DNA of 64,000 nucleotides from an uncultured Bacteroidia bacterium. GTDB taxonomy: Bacteria; Bacteroidota; Bacteroidia; Bacteroidales; CAJPTX01. The translations under genes and the position numbers were made by a program. The notes beneath the pieces are model-generated. The model was not told the DNA's origin, ran no database searches, and saw only the letters and a program-made list of their open reading frames with translations. The number at the start of each line of letters is the position of its first letter. Position 1 is the first letter of the stretch. This document shows, in pieces, positions 7,701-17,000 of the stretch. Location of the stretch: NCBI GenBank assembly GCA_947252645.1, contig CAMXWF010000007.1, positions 1-64,000 of the forward strand, read 5' to 3'.

Positions 7701-10344
7701 CCCAAGGCCAATCTGCGCGCGGCTCCAGGGGCTTCTGCTCGTAGGCATTTAAGGGGGCAACCAACAAGACATTGGCCTTTGGTGAGAGCGCACGCCCCGC
7801 AAAGGAAGAATTGGCCTGGATGCGCATATTTTCCCCCTGCTCCACGTACAAATAGCGGTCAGGGAATGTGGGGAAGGAATCCACCCAGGGGAGCTGATCG
7901 GGTAGGATGGTGATGGCATGGTGCTTCGAAGCTGGGATGGCCACGCTCGGCAGGCCCGCTTTGCCCGAGACGGCCGAGACGGCCGCCAGGCGGTAGAAGG
8001 TATGGGTGGGGGCGGCGTTTAGCCCTGTGAGCGAAAAGCTGGTGGCATCGGCCGGCAGGTCGACTGGTTTGCTCCACTGGTCGTCGTCCTGTAGATAGCT
8101 GAGCTGGTAGCCCGAGGCCTGGTCTACCTTCTTCCATTGGAGCATGGGCGTTCCCTCGGGGGGCGCGTCGTGGAAGGTGAGCTGAGGCCTCGCTAGCACC
8201 GTAAATGGTTGGCTTTCCACCACCCGACCATCGGGCGTAACGAGCCGGAGACGGCAGGCAGCGTGGGCAGCCATGTCGGGCGAGAGCTTGGGGATCACCA
8301 GGACATTTTGGCCATCGGCCCGCCCCATCACCACCCACTGCTTCCCGTCGCCGCTCCAGGCTATCTGGCCGCCTGCTGGGTTCGACTCCCAGCGAATCAC
8401 CATGCTCGTGCGCGGCGCATAGAGCTCGCCGCCCGCCGGCACGAGGAACCTGGGCGCAGTCTCCTGCTCAAAATACCACACTAGGTGATAACGCTGGGGA
8501 CTCCCTTCGGCTATCCGTGTGCCCCTAATCAGCGCTTGAACCGAAATTTTTCCCTCCACCGAAAGTAAGACCTGCTCGACGTTGTTCCGGTCATCAACGT
8601 CCCTGATGGCGGGCTTGGCAGGGTTGGCGGGGTCCAGAATGAAGGGGCGTACGCCCTCAACGGAGAGGTCCAGATCGTTGACCATGGGGCTTTCCTTGTA
8701 GGCATACTGCCGGGGAGTGGAGGCAGGGTCGTCCCAGACGAGCATGACTCGGAGCGACGAAGCCCCCGAGGGCACTTGGATCGTCGTACTCTTCTCTTCG
8801 TCCTGGGCCACATGGCCTTCAGCGAACCACTCTCTATCGAGAGCCCTACTCGCTGCCTGCGCATTGACCGTTCCGAAGCCGGAGGTGTAGTCGGGGCCCG
8901 GCTGCTCGACATCCGTCGCGGTGTTCATGATGATGGCACGCAGCAAAGCCGCTGGGGGGAGCTGATCCCCATGGGTAAGCTTATACTGCTGTGTCAGCAG
9001 AGCCGCCAAGCCAGAGACCGCAGGACAGGCCTGCGAAGTGCCCGTTATGGTTGCATAGGCGTTGTGCGGTGCGGAGCTGTAGACCTGCTCTCCCAAGGCC
9101 AGCACGTGGGGCGCCAGGCGGCCATCGTCCATAGGCCCCGTACTCGAGAAGGAGGTCGACACGTCAAGATGGGTCGAGGCACCGACCAGCAGCGCATTCT
9201 TGTTGCGCTTGGTCGTTGTGGTCCACTGCGGATGCGCCGAGCAGGCCCCCCGGTCATTCCCCACAGAGAAGACGAGCAGGAAATTGGGATTCTCGTAGGC
9301 CAGTCTGTCGATATCCGTCTCTCGGCCAAATGCATTGTAAGATATATCCTTCCAGTACTTACAATACTCTGAAAGGTTGACACCATAGGAATTGGACGAA
9401 ATGGAGACCTGCTTGTCCCGATGGGCCTGCTGCATCGTGAGGGCGTCCTGGGCCACAGAGACCATGGAGTAATTGTATGCATAGAGGTCGACAGCTGGCG
9501 CAATGCCCTTCGCGAGGGGTTCTAGGACTCCAGCCCCGGCTATGGTGCCCGCTACATGCGTGCCGTGGCGCAACGAGGCTTGTCGAGTATTCTCCCATTG
9601 CTCGGTATGGAGTCTTTGGCCAAAATCGGTGTGCGGCCAGACATTGCCATCCCAAATGCCAACGCGTACACCCTGACCTTCGAGCTGCAGCCCGGCCCCC
9701 AGGATGCGATCACTCGGGAGTTCCATCAGCCTGGCGCTCTCCCGGTTCTCAAGCGATGGAGCCACTGGCGGCAGGTCGAGCAGGGCCACCCACGCCGGGG
9801 CGGCCAAATGCACCAAGGCTGCTGTCGGAAGCGCTACCACTATGTTGGATCCTTTCCCCTGGTAGCACTGCAGCGTGCCATCCAAGGAGCTAACCAGCTG
9901 CTCGACCGTGGAGCGTGGCACTACCCCTAGGGTAAAGAGTCGCACCTCGACCCGGCTATTGGGGGCATTCTCTACGTAGCGCACCAGGCGCTGTGTGAGC
10001 TTCCACGATGGCTGTACCACGCAGACCGCCTCCACGCCAGGGAGTACTCTGGCCGAGGCTGCCTTTGTAGAGTCGATAGCCCGGTAGGTTCGGCCGCTGT
10101 AGTAGGCTAGCTCCACGATGCCTTGCTCAGCCAAGGCCCTCCGCTGCGCCGCATTGAGGGGGCACCGCAGGGTGAGCAGTAGCTGCGCTGGCTGGTAAGA
10201 ACCGCGCGTTGGCTTGAGGAAGGCCCCGGGCGAGCCACCGACCGGCCTCCATTGCCCCCCGATATAAACACTATCCTGGGCCTGCGCCAGGCCGAATAGC
10301 CCTAGTAAGACGAAGAGAAGAGTCCAATGCTTCACCATGGTCAC
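1765..10344 (-). CDS. Giant subtilisin-like (S8) serine protease, T9SS type A cargo
   Basis: 2859 residues, far longer than a usual subtilase. Signal peptide at residues 1-22 (an alternative ATG lies two codons in). The S8 domain shows Asp in GIWDGNVWPH (about 230), His in RHGTHVAGT (about 262) and Ser in ITGTSQACPAV (about 435), followed by a P-domain-like beta region. Further on are CARDB-like and fibronectin-like segments, a GEVED-type stretch (VAVDWNENNVFDDDE, about 1440), a LamG-like domain (FEGWFRFDD to LYVGDGLQG, about 1670-1790), an InlB-B-repeat-like stretch (about 2340-2420), a cleaved-adhesin-like domain (about 2515-2690), and a C-terminal T9SS sorting domain (about 2785-2859: LYPNPV..., LPAGVYLLK). 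It should be secreted by the Por system and anchored at the cell surface, where it could degrade host or matrix protein and bind glycans or cells through its tail. The domain calls are family knowledge; substrates are unknown. Confidence 0.9.
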   Translation of the reverse strand: MTMVKHWTLLFVLLGLFGLAQAQDSVYIGGQWRPVGGSPGAFLKPTRGSYQPAQLLLTLRCPLNAAQRRALAEQGIVELAYYSGRTYRAIDSTKAASARVLPGVEAVCVVQPSWKLTQRLVRYVENAPNSRVEVRLFTLGVVPRSTVEQLVSSLDGTLQCYQGKGSNIVVALPTAALVHLAAPAWVALLDLPPVAPSLENRESARLMELPSDRILGAGLQLEGQGVRVGIWDGNVWPHTDFGQRLHTEQWENTRQASLRHGTHVAGTIAGAGVLEPLAKGIAPAVDLYAYNYSMVSVAQDALTMQQAHRDKQVSISSNSYGVNLSEYCKYWKDISYNAFGRETDIDRLAYENPNFLLVFSVGNDRGACSAHPQWTTTTKRNKNALLVGASTHLDVSTSFSSTGPMDDGRLAPHVLALGEQVYSSAPHNAYATITGTSQACPAVSGLAALLTQQYKLTHGDQLPPAALLRAIIMNTATDVEQPGPDYTSGFGTVNAQAASRALDREWFAEGHVAQDEEKSTTIQVPSGASSLRVMLVWDDPASTPRQYAYKESPMVNDLDLSVEGVRPFILDPANPAKPAIRDVDDRNNVEQVLLSVEGKISVQALIRGTRIAEGSPQRYHLVWYFEQETAPRFLVPAGGELYAPRTSMVIRWESNPAGGQIAWSGDGKQWVVMGRADGQNVLVIPKLSPDMAAHAACRLRLVTPDGRVVESQPFTVLARPQLTFHDAPPEGTPMLQWKKVDQASGYQLSYLQDDDQWSKPVDLPADATSFSLTGLNAAPTHTFYRLAAVSAVSGKAGLPSVAIPASKHHAITILPDQLPWVDSFPTFPDRYLYVEQGENMRIQANSSFAGRALSPKANVLLVAPLNAYEQKPLEPRADWPWAQARNRVTATTQVDLRQIQGLQEGLWLQVSLRQTYDTTPADSQFRLLLDGRPLREATGLQGIAEQSFTIELENGYNPVRTFNYDISAYQGKQVVLQFQFAGKTAADVAEWLCYGFYTPGSTRRVALENFDVPQLQQERSIPQALSVTVRNTGSAPLQGLLVGYRDLANESSWTIEEIGQTILPGQTVTHRFQKAFDFSTSDPLGHTFSLEAAVMNCPDDTPNDNALQRSATVYKQGIYLMPRSTYTELLGGQYNDPNAEVLVEGQLIFLPQNGPYRPYAENQRATVTFKPRHAGTHFIRATFQMLDLQKGEGFTVYHEPTWSSPLIVMESAPLPTPVSSTMADGSLMFNFRSSWRPTSQKGWRILVEELPYPPVAAIVAVKAGTPDPGGKVPVSIVVANPHAAPLSKVPLQLLQNDNTLLWSGETADLMPGQERTIEAGSYDFSPQKPGYVLLRGWGVTQVPDFSLNSKTLELHVDDYCDAHHVTYQDPQGQVTDGDLLIKRMAGKSISSATKQPQQGINYRYTRKSPIVAYLEDDPRVVRLNEELSPVPAAGAYLHVAVDWNENNVFDDDEISSQHYDASAPVAPIVVPNKGLADKVYRLRAVYTISQEQRFCGDIPGSDIVDLSVKVAHQQRDLGLTAILTGDMVLPAVSAPVKLAFTVSNLGTMPLASCDFAAQFEGKSEEKWTHVFSPQLQPGQACTVVHELPSRPDVEGIYSLTVRVMTPDTKSSNDELRKTIHCWAAHPATGDRNSYLTLQRYDRSDPNSKPERIDLGNLKELNISGSSGAQKAVAFEGWFRFDDSKASNMFRGKGVTIGYTGDQMAYFPQHALLVKLENSSKQYTTFCTEANSLTPYKWHHVLVMFYYGSMAREENRAIYIDGQRMPNVREGRAVPFNTGNLPLYVGDGLQGAVKRAAVFTGIKPLQLATLPIEWNGQANHDFLPLPGIWLGEELLGTCQGDFDFNAGPGASYVQGGDGLFAQIISPRDLTVPGQLWQQYQQLVDNVHLEGATTAYRPDASGAIVLELPSGHTGKDLRIVVETDCLTPLDIYSANAPTKLLASTANGRATLEGIDLSSSPYSFSIESKEMLNPALPEGTFKLMRKTYTLSWSGQVQPEANILAFSLPKADNPTLAHDVEAEVKEGIVTLSVPANADLRACVAQFTVSPGAQVSLAGVPLQPGITTLDLQYDRLLTVVSAHGETIKPYRLHIVMEKPELKLSSLDPIEMVYGQTKPLPAVLVPTEGIAYEVVPQGVAQVVRGELLATGVGEAKVVCTLPAKGPQPASDPVEVKLVVSKAAVTLTPKNLKFPFCAPSIQRLPMDWAPLVWPADSSQFAQLDYKLYNSAGAQVSYAPDRPLPVGKYTWKPQTPTLATMSYNATLGVAQVEVTGENAFTLPIKIVDPKGEPVTGVSLTLRSGEGALALELTDPVTVQVPKTTLAYTATKEGYGVASGTFDLKGVTTYTLEIVLRPKQYMLTCAQTIPGGRVVGQLEQKLAVGEMSTPWLAVPVEGYTFKRWRTVPDGTEYSKENPLQPRELSGDLQLEPIFAPAEVVVKIASNAPDAQIDYAGSPLALPAELKLPYGSALQLTVRPLTASGQLFTMWHDGASSASYTIDRLCAPVQLQAYFSPEIPNEFSDDLAENALKPAWLNVDANGSGKVFVVATKRLSGHTADPVAYLVADAQNNTSTSSHDVYLVSPWIASKKGAVFEVSTDYYLYRYTTRADFFVEYRFAWQTGDKVDYSPWQKSSWPITSNPYALAAPQESLGGKLVPTAHEGSPLLQVRYRYRAGLEGVLVLDNFRFRADLPPEPLKAKLVLYIEPADALKVLTQGQLLADGAALPAGSALAFKVTEGYDLLTLTVNGQPHDANVAYVVNPTTPGEAVTVQATLQRKAQPKPLPVESAGLAHVALYPNPVAGHVELMGVDDVVKVELLSLQGRQLRAWRLGGQTRYTLHVGELPAGVYLLKLQDAGGRTQTLRIVKQ

Positions 10345-10441
10345 GTGGAGTTATAGGATGCAACATTATACACTAAGTTAGTCATTTTCGTTGGAATATG
10401 TGCAGCAACGCGGGGTCGGAAATCTAGCCGCGCTTTGGGGA

Positions 10442-10475
10442 CAAAAAACGGGGCGGGTTTTTCAACCCGCCCCGT
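10442..10475 (-). terminator. Rho-independent terminator of the thiolase gene
   Basis: Perfect 12-bp stem (10448-10459 with 10464-10475, 4-base loop) followed, on the minus strand, by six T (10447-10442). It lies about 20 bases after the thiolase stop codon. Confidence 0.85.
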
Positions 10476-10495
10476 ACTAAGCGTGTACTGGAAGA

Positions 10496-11683
10496 TTACT
10501 CAGCCTTTACGACCACGGCTACCCCCATACCTCCACCCACGCAAAGGGTGGCCAAGCCCAGCTCTTTGTGCTTGTCCTGGAGCAGGTGGATAAGGGTTGT
10601 GAGGATACGTGCGCCAGAGGCTCCTATGGGATGCCCTAAGGCAATGGCGCCGCCGCGTATGTTGAGCTTTTCATCGGGGAGCTTGAGCTCTCGGCGGACG
10701 TAGCACGCCTGGGCTGCGAAGGCCTCGTTGGCCTCGATGATGTCGAGGTCGCCCACGGCCATTTTAGCGCGTTGCAGTGCCTTCTGGGAGGCAGGCACCG
10801 GGCCAGTGCCCATAATTTCAGGTGGCACGCCGGCTGTGGCGTAGGAAACGATAGAGGCCATGGGCCTGAGGCCGAGCTGGTTGGCCTTGGCGCGTGTCAT
10901 CAGGATGAGGGCAGCGGCGCCATCGTTGATACCTGAGGCATTGCCTGCCGTCACCGTGCCGCCCTTCTTGAAGGCCGGCTTGAGCTTGGCGAGTACCTCC
11001 ACCGTCGTGCCCTTACGGGGAAACTCGTCGGTATCCACCACCGTGACGCGTCCCTTGCGGTCGGTGATGCTCACGGGTACTATTTCGCGCTTGAATTCCC
11101 CCTTCTCTATTGCGTCTACGGCCTTTTGTTGGCTGGCAGCCGCGAGGTCATCCTGTTCTTGCCGGGAGACACCAAAGCGCTCGGCGATGTTCTCGGCCGT
11201 GATGCCCATATGGACATCACCGAAGATGTCCCAGAGGCCATCGTGCACCATGACGTCGACCATTTTGGCATCGCCCATGCGGGCACCCCACCGGGCGGCA
11301 GGCATGGCATAGGGGGCTTGCGACATGCTCTCGGTGCCCCCGGCCAACACGATCTCGGCATCACCTAGGGCTATGGCATTCGCCCCGAGTATAACGGCCT
11401 TGAGCCCCGAGCCGCAGACCTGATTGATGGTGAAAGCTGGCGACTCCACGGGTACGCCAGCCCCGATGGAGACCTGACGGGCTACATTCTGCCCCAGCGA
11501 GGCCTGCAGCACGCACCCTAAGATGGTGGCATCCACCTGCTCAGGTTTAATTCCTGCGGCCTCCAATGCGCCTTTGGCTGCTACCTTGCCTAGCTCCACA
11601 GCACTCTGCGACTTCAAGGCTCCGCCAAACGAGCCTATGGCTGTACGCTTGGCTGCAACGATGACTATATCCTTCTCCTGCAT
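10496..11683 (-). CDS. atoB: Acetyl-CoA C-acetyltransferase (thiolase)
   Basis: 395 residues, normal for a biosynthetic-type thiolase. It condenses or cleaves acetoacetyl-CoA and acetyl-CoA in the cytoplasm. The nucleophile Cys90 lies in NQVCGSGLKAV, the catalytic His351 in GHPIGASGA, and the second Cys381 in CVGGGMG. It is transcribed alone: a strong terminator follows, and the next gene upstream is over 100 bp away. A -7-like TAAATTCG lies at 11747-11740 on the minus strand, about 57 bases before the ATG. No butyrate or ketone-body genes are adjacent, so the pathway is not fixed by context. The symbol is a family-level choice; phaA or thl would fit equally well. Confidence 0.9.
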   Translation of the reverse strand: MQEKDIVIVAAKRTAIGSFGGALKSQSAVELGKVAAKGALEAAGIKPEQVDATILGCVLQASLGQNVARQVSIGAGVPVESPAFTINQVCGSGLKAVILGANAIALGDAEIVLAGGTESMSQAPYAMPAARWGARMGDAKMVDVMVHDGLWDIFGDVHMGITAENIAERFGVSRQEQDDLAAASQQKAVDAIEKGEFKREIVPVSITDRKGRVTVVDTDEFPRKGTTVEVLAKLKPAFKKGGTVTAGNASGINDGAAALILMTRAKANQLGLRPMASIVSYATAGVPPEIMGTGPVPASQKALQRAKMAVGDLDIIEANEAFAAQACYVRRELKLPDEKLNIRGGAIALGHPIGASGARILTTLIHLLQDKHKELGLATLCVGGGMGVAVVVKAE

Positions 11684-11801
11684 AATTGTACGGATTAGAG
11701 ACTGTGTTCTTCCTAGAACTCCTCACCTGAACTCAGCTACGAATTTAGTATTTTTTCTCTTTCTACCTGCAGCCCAGCGCCCGTAAACAAAAATCCATAG
11801 G

Positions 11802-13865
11802 CTAAGGAATTGAATCCAAGCGCATTTTGGACGCTATGTACGCTGAGTCGCGTGCGTCCACAACGAAGTGATCGGTGAGCATACGATTCTGGAATTGCTG
11901 CCTGAAGGCATTGGCATAATCCTGCATGCTGTCCACACGAGGTGTTTTGCCTGGCAGGAGATTGCGCTCGAGCAGCCAATCAGCTGGGTAATCGTAGAGC
12001 CGCTGCATACTATCGAGATTGCTGACCAAGAGAAGCTGGTCCCAGAAAACAATGTTCTGCCACCCATCTGCGATGTAGGTCCGCTGCGCAACGGTAGAAT
12101 CTAGGAGATTGCGACCAAAGGCAAAGTAGGGCTTGCTATAGCCTAGGTAGCCCAGGATCGTGGGCATAATGTCGATATGGCTTGCAGGTTCTTTGCGCAT
12201 CCCCAGCAAAGAATCGGCAGGGCAATAGAAGACAATGGGCACAGCATGAAAGCCCTGAACGTTCTCATAGCCAGGGTAGTAGCACTCGCTGACATGGTCA
12301 GCCGTGAGGACAAAGAGCGTGGAGTCAAACCACGGCTGTTTGCGTGCTGTCTGGAAAAAGCGCCGCAGCGCAAAGTCGCTGTATCCTATGGCTCTGTGCA
12401 TGGGCAGCGGGCCTTGCGGAAAGGAGTCCTTATAGCGGGCTGGCACATTGTAGGGATGGTGGGAGGTGACCGTGTGGATGGTGGTGCAGAATGGTTCTTT
12501 GAGTTTGCTCATGGAGAGCGCAAAATACTGGAGGAAAGGCTCATCCCAGATGCCCCAACGGCCATCGAAGTCCTCATCATGACCATAGTCCTCCATGCCG
12601 TAGTAATGGCTAAAACCTGCACTCCGCGCCATGATGTTAAAGCCCATAGACCCCGTGGGCGCCCCGTGGAAGTATGCCGTGGTGTAGCCACTCTCATTCA
12701 GTATGGCAGGTAAGCCGTGTGTCACGTTGGTCGAATAGCGACTCTTGGTGTAAGAGACCTGCCCCTTGGGGATACTTAGCAATATGGCGGGAATGGCATC
12801 TACGCTCTGGTAGCCATTGGCAAAGGAGTGGCGAAACCAGAGGGAGCAGCCAATCAGGGAGTCGAGGAAGGGGGTAAAACCACGATAACCAGGGAGAGCC
12901 AAATCCTGATTGTACGCCCCGCAATACTCGCTTCCAAAGCTCTCTAGAATAATGATGACCACATTGCGCCTCGGCCGCTGCGCAGTCTCTAGTGGCACAT
13001 GGACGGGAGTAAAGGTGGCATTCAGGACCTCCTCATCGTCGAAATAATGGAGTTGCACCACGGGTTCATCATGCAGCGCAGTCCGCAACGCCACAAAGGG
13101 CGTATTGAGCACCAGCGCGGCATCGCGCTGCTGCCCTACGTAGAGCAGGGCTTGCTGAATGCCTAAGGGCCGGTCGACCAACGAAAAGCTCCCTCTGATA
13201 GCTATCAATGAGAAGAACACCACCACAAGCAACACGAGCGTATTGAGACCTACCCGCAGCCAACGGTAGGACGCTCGCACGGGCAAATCGGGCCGCCTGT
13301 AGCTCCTATAGAGCAGCACCAACGCGGCCAACAGAGCCAAGAATACCAGCACCATGTACCAATAGTCAATCAGAAACTGGCCGATAAGCCGCTCAAAGTG
13401 CTGCTCGTGGGCAAACTCCTGGAAGACCCCAAGGGAGGTGCGGTTGGCTGTAAAGCGATAGTAGATCGTGTCGATGCAGTTGGCCGCAAGTGCTAGGGAA
13501 GCGGGCAAAACGTAGAATAGCTTCACCAGCACTCTATACCACTTACTGTAGCGAACCGGAAAGGGCAAGCACACCAACAGCAGGTAGAGGCTCAGCACAT
13601 AGACCATGACTACCAAATCAAACCTCAACCCACCAAGGGCAATGGACCAACGTGTGGCCGCTGTAAGTCCTGGGAAAATCCTCAGATTGAGACCATAAAA
13701 CGTCCAACGACTCAGCTGCATGAGCAGCAGGAAGAGCAGCAAATTCCAGAGCACTGACCATAGAAGCCCTCGACGGCTAAATAAAGCCGTGAGCCACAAC
13801 GGCAAAAACCTATGGCGTGATTTATAATGGCTCACCGACTGGCACTCTATTCGCCTACCGCGCAT
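11802..13865 (-). CDS. LTA-synthase-family sulfatase-fold transferase, membrane-bound
   Basis: 687 residues. The N-terminal third carries about five transmembrane helices, followed by an extracytoplasmic alkaline-phosphatase-fold domain. Visible motifs are NVVIIILESFGSEY (metal-binding Glu), ANGYQSVDAIPAI (Ser or Thr nucleophile region), WGIWDEPF and FVLTADHV (metal ligands). The family moves phosphoglycerol or phosphoethanolamine onto glycans or lipids. A Gram-negative bacteroidete has no lipoteichoic acid, so an envelope polymer, LPS or capsule substrate is inferred and not shown. A TACCTTTG box at 13925-13918 on the minus strand, about 53 bases upstream of the ATG, is a likely -7 element. 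Confidence 0.85.
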   Translation of the reverse strand: MRGRRIECQSVSHYKSRHRFLPLWLTALFSRRGLLWSVLWNLLLFLLLMQLSRWTFYGLNLRIFPGLTAATRWSIALGGLRFDLVVMVYVLSLYLLLVCLPFPVRYSKWYRVLVKLFYVLPASLALAANCIDTIYYRFTANRTSLGVFQEFAHEQHFERLIGQFLIDYWYMVLVFLALLAALVLLYRSYRRPDLPVRASYRWLRVGLNTLVLLVVVFFSLIAIRGSFSLVDRPLGIQQALLYVGQQRDAALVLNTPFVALRTALHDEPVVQLHYFDDEEVLNATFTPVHVPLETAQRPRRNVVIIILESFGSEYCGAYNQDLALPGYRGFTPFLDSLIGCSLWFRHSFANGYQSVDAIPAILLSIPKGQVSYTKSRYSTNVTHGLPAILNESGYTTAYFHGAPTGSMGFNIMARSAGFSHYYGMEDYGHDEDFDGRWGIWDEPFLQYFALSMSKLKEPFCTTIHTVTSHHPYNVPARYKDSFPQGPLPMHRAIGYSDFALRRFFQTARKQPWFDSTLFVLTADHVSECYYPGYENVQGFHAVPIVFYCPADSLLGMRKEPASHIDIMPTILGYLGYSKPYFAFGRNLLDSTVAQRTYIADGWQNIVFWDQLLLVSNLDSMQRLYDYPADWLLERNLLPGKTPRVDSMQDYANAFRQQFQNRMLTDHFVVDARDSAYIASKMRLDSIP

Positions 13866-13917
13866 ACGCTACCATCTCTTTAGATCCTCCTACGAGCCTT
13901 GTACACAAAGCTGAGCG

Positions 13918-13925
13918 CAAAGGTA
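13918..13925 (-). promoter_or_regulatory. -7 promoter element for the LTA-synthase-like gene
   Basis: TACCTTTG on the minus strand, matching TAnnTTTG. No TTTG is found at the expected -33 spacing, so this is a half-match. Confidence 0.4.
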
Positions 13926-14027
13926 GGGCATACAGGGAAAATCGGGCATACGCTACCCCTGAAAAAGCAGCCCTGTCACCCGTATGAATAGACGAGCAGC
14001 AGGGCATGCGTAGGAGACCATAGACCA

Positions 14028-17000
14028 TTAGAAGGTCACCTCGATGTCGTCGACTATGAGGGTGGAGCCCACGGCCGCTTTGCCAAAATCACCTTGGGAG
14101 CTCGAGGCGAAGATGATGCTGAACTTCAGGTCGCTGGCGGGTTCGTAGGGCTTGGTGTACTCGAAGGGCACGTCGAAGTAGGTCCAATCGCGCTTGGCGG
14201 AGCGGTCGGGAACCCGGGCGATTCCGATGATGCGGGGATTGTTGAAAGCGCCCTCTTTTGGGGTGAGCGGTGCTCCGCGGTACACCACGGCGTAGATATC
14301 CAGCTCATCGGTGCCAGGGATGGGATTTCCAGCTCCATCCTTAAACTCTGCCCCGGGGGAATACTTATACCACCCTTTGAGTCGGATAGGCTTAGCCCCA
14401 CTCCACGCGATGCCCATCTTGGGGCAGGTGAGCGGAGCTGCCATGACGTTGGCCGCATCGAAGGAGCCCAGGAATAGGGATCCTGGCGCCGTGCGGTTGC
14501 CTGCGACATTCAGATCCTCAGTGGAGAGCAGTGCCGCCAAGCTCCCCGTATGGGCATCGGAGGTTGGGCGCAGGGGGTAGACGCTTGGTTTCCCGAACAT
14601 GGCTTTAGCTGTCTTGATGCCCACGTTGCCGCTACTCCAGAGCCCCTCGGGGTGCTGGTAGCGCAATGCGCCCGACTCGTAGCTCTTCCAGCGCTCAAAA
14701 TCGAAGCGCAGGCCGCCCCGCTCCATGGCCACCTTGTAGTATTTGACGTTGTTTTCGTCCTGTGAGGTGACGATGATAGTGACCTCGCCGCTGAAGTCGT
14801 AGGGCTGGCCGCTTGCGATGGATGCCGTGGCGCCGGGGGAGAGGGTGAAGAGCGGCACTAGGTGCGTACGGTCGACATCGCTGGGCAAGGTGGGGTAGGT
14901 GATCGTTCCGTTGGCAATGGAGCACTCGAGGCTCAGCCCCTGGAAGGCGAAGCTTCGGATGTCGGCTTCGCTATTGAGTTCTTGCACTACCCGGACCGTG
15001 TAGGTGCGCATGATGTTGCCATCCTCGGAGGTCACCAAGATCTCCCGCTGATTGGAGAAGTCGGCCGGTACTCCAGGGGCCATGGAGGCCTTGGCGCCCC
15101 GCGAGAGTGTGAACTGGGGTGTGAGTGCTTTGACGTTGGCCTCTGGCCCCAGGTAGAGCTCTATCTTAGACCCTTCCATGGTGGGCTTTTGGGCTATCTC
15201 GGCAAAGGAGAACTCGGAGAGGTAGGCCTCTGAGCTGAGCTTTTGCTCTAGGTGGAAGGTGTAGTTTTTATAGGACTTGCCATCGGGCGCGGTGAGCTTG
15301 AGGAGCACCGACCGGGAGAAGTCGTAGGGCAGGCCGGAGACCAGGTTGGTTTTTACTCCTTTTGGCACCTCGAAGAGCAGCGTGAGGTGCCTCGTTTCTA
15401 CGGTGGGCGCCACCTGAAAGAGGATCTTGCCGTTGCTCACGGCTGGCTTCACCCCAGGCAGCTCCTGGAAACGGACGTTGGTGACCTCCAGCGGCACGGG
15501 TATATTTCTAGTGTGGACGTAGAGCGTGTAGTCCTCATAGAAGGCCACGGCCAGACCCGTGCCCCGGACCCGGAGCTTGAGGGGAGTAGCCGAAACATCG
15601 ATTGAGGTTTCCCCAGACTTGACTTCAGCGCCATCGGCATTGCCCGTGACCAGCACGAGCTTACAAGCGTAGCCGAGTTTGGCACCAGATAGGCTGAAGT
15701 TAGGAGTCACGCTGGTGAGAGGCGCGCCTGTAGGCATCAGCACGCTGATCGTGCGGCCGACTATCTCCGAGGAGAGCTGCCCTGGCAGGGAGAACTCTTT
15801 GATCGTTCTGTCGCCATGGGGAGTGGATCCTCCTGCGGTGGCCACAAGGGTGTAGTGCCTGACGTTGTTACCATCCTCACTTGTGACCACTAGGTCGATA
15901 GGTTTCGTTAGATCCACGGGCATCCCGCTAGGGAGTCTGGCCTTGGCCCCAGGGGATAGCTCGTAGTTGAGCGTCAAGCTGGCCAAGGGCAGCTCATTGG
16001 GGACGAGGAAGTGGAGCTGCGATTCCTGGTGATCCCAGAAGACGGGCCCGCCTGTTGGATTATTTGGCCCAATCAGCTCCTGGAGGGCGATCGACTTGAG
16101 GTCGGCTGCGCTGCTCTTATCCTGCACCACCTCGATGGTATAGGTGCTCTTGGCTTTTCCGTCCTGTGAGCGCACAACAAGCGTCCTAGGGGTAGAGAAG
16201 TCGGCCACCCGCCCCGACTGGATGGTGGCCGTGGCCCCGTTGGAGATCTCAAAGCGGGGGATAAGCTTGTGAGCATCTACCCCCTTTGGCAAATGCACAA
16301 TGAGCGTGGCGCCGAAGAGTACTGGTTTGGCATCAAGGCCCTCAAAGCGGAAATCCCACATCTGGGCCTCCACGGAGAGGGGCGGCAAATCGTGGGCTAC
16401 GGAAATCTGGTAACCACGACGGGATGCACCATCCTCGGCCACGACCCAGATAAACAGGTTGTCCTGGGTAAAATTGAAGACCTCCCCCGACACGAAGGAG
16501 CTGCTGGCCCCAGTGGAGATGTCGAAGGCTGGGCGGAGGGTGGAGAGATCCACCTCCTCCTTGACCAGGCACCTGATGCGCCCCCCCCGGATATTGAGCT
16601 GGGCCTCTTGGCCAACAAAGTGGAAATTGCTCAGCAAGGCCTCGGAGCTCAGGTGGGAATTGTAGTCTTCTCCTGACGGGATGGCGGGGAGCTTTTCGAA
16701 GTGAAAGGCGTACTCCCTACTCACCTTGCCGTTCTCGGAAGTCACGGTGAAGACCAAGGGCTCGTGGCCGTTGCAGAGCTGTCCGGAGCGAATGGAACTT
16801 CGGGCCCCCTCTGAAATTTCAAAGATGGGTACCACGGAGTCCAAGTTGGCACTGCTGCTCAGCTGCACATCGGTTTGGGTGCTGGAGGGAACCACCGTGT
16901 CGCTCAGCACGAGGAAGGTCTTCGCATCAATGCGCCTGACGAAGTGGATCTCTTTAATCTCGGCCTCAAAGCTCCCCGGCGTGCGTAAACAGGAGACAAA

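Noticed and set aside
8376..8394. A TΨC-arm-like motif (GGGTTCGACTCCC) suggesting a tRNA
   Set aside because: It lies inside the protease gene in frame, and no acceptor, D or anticodon arm can be paired around it.
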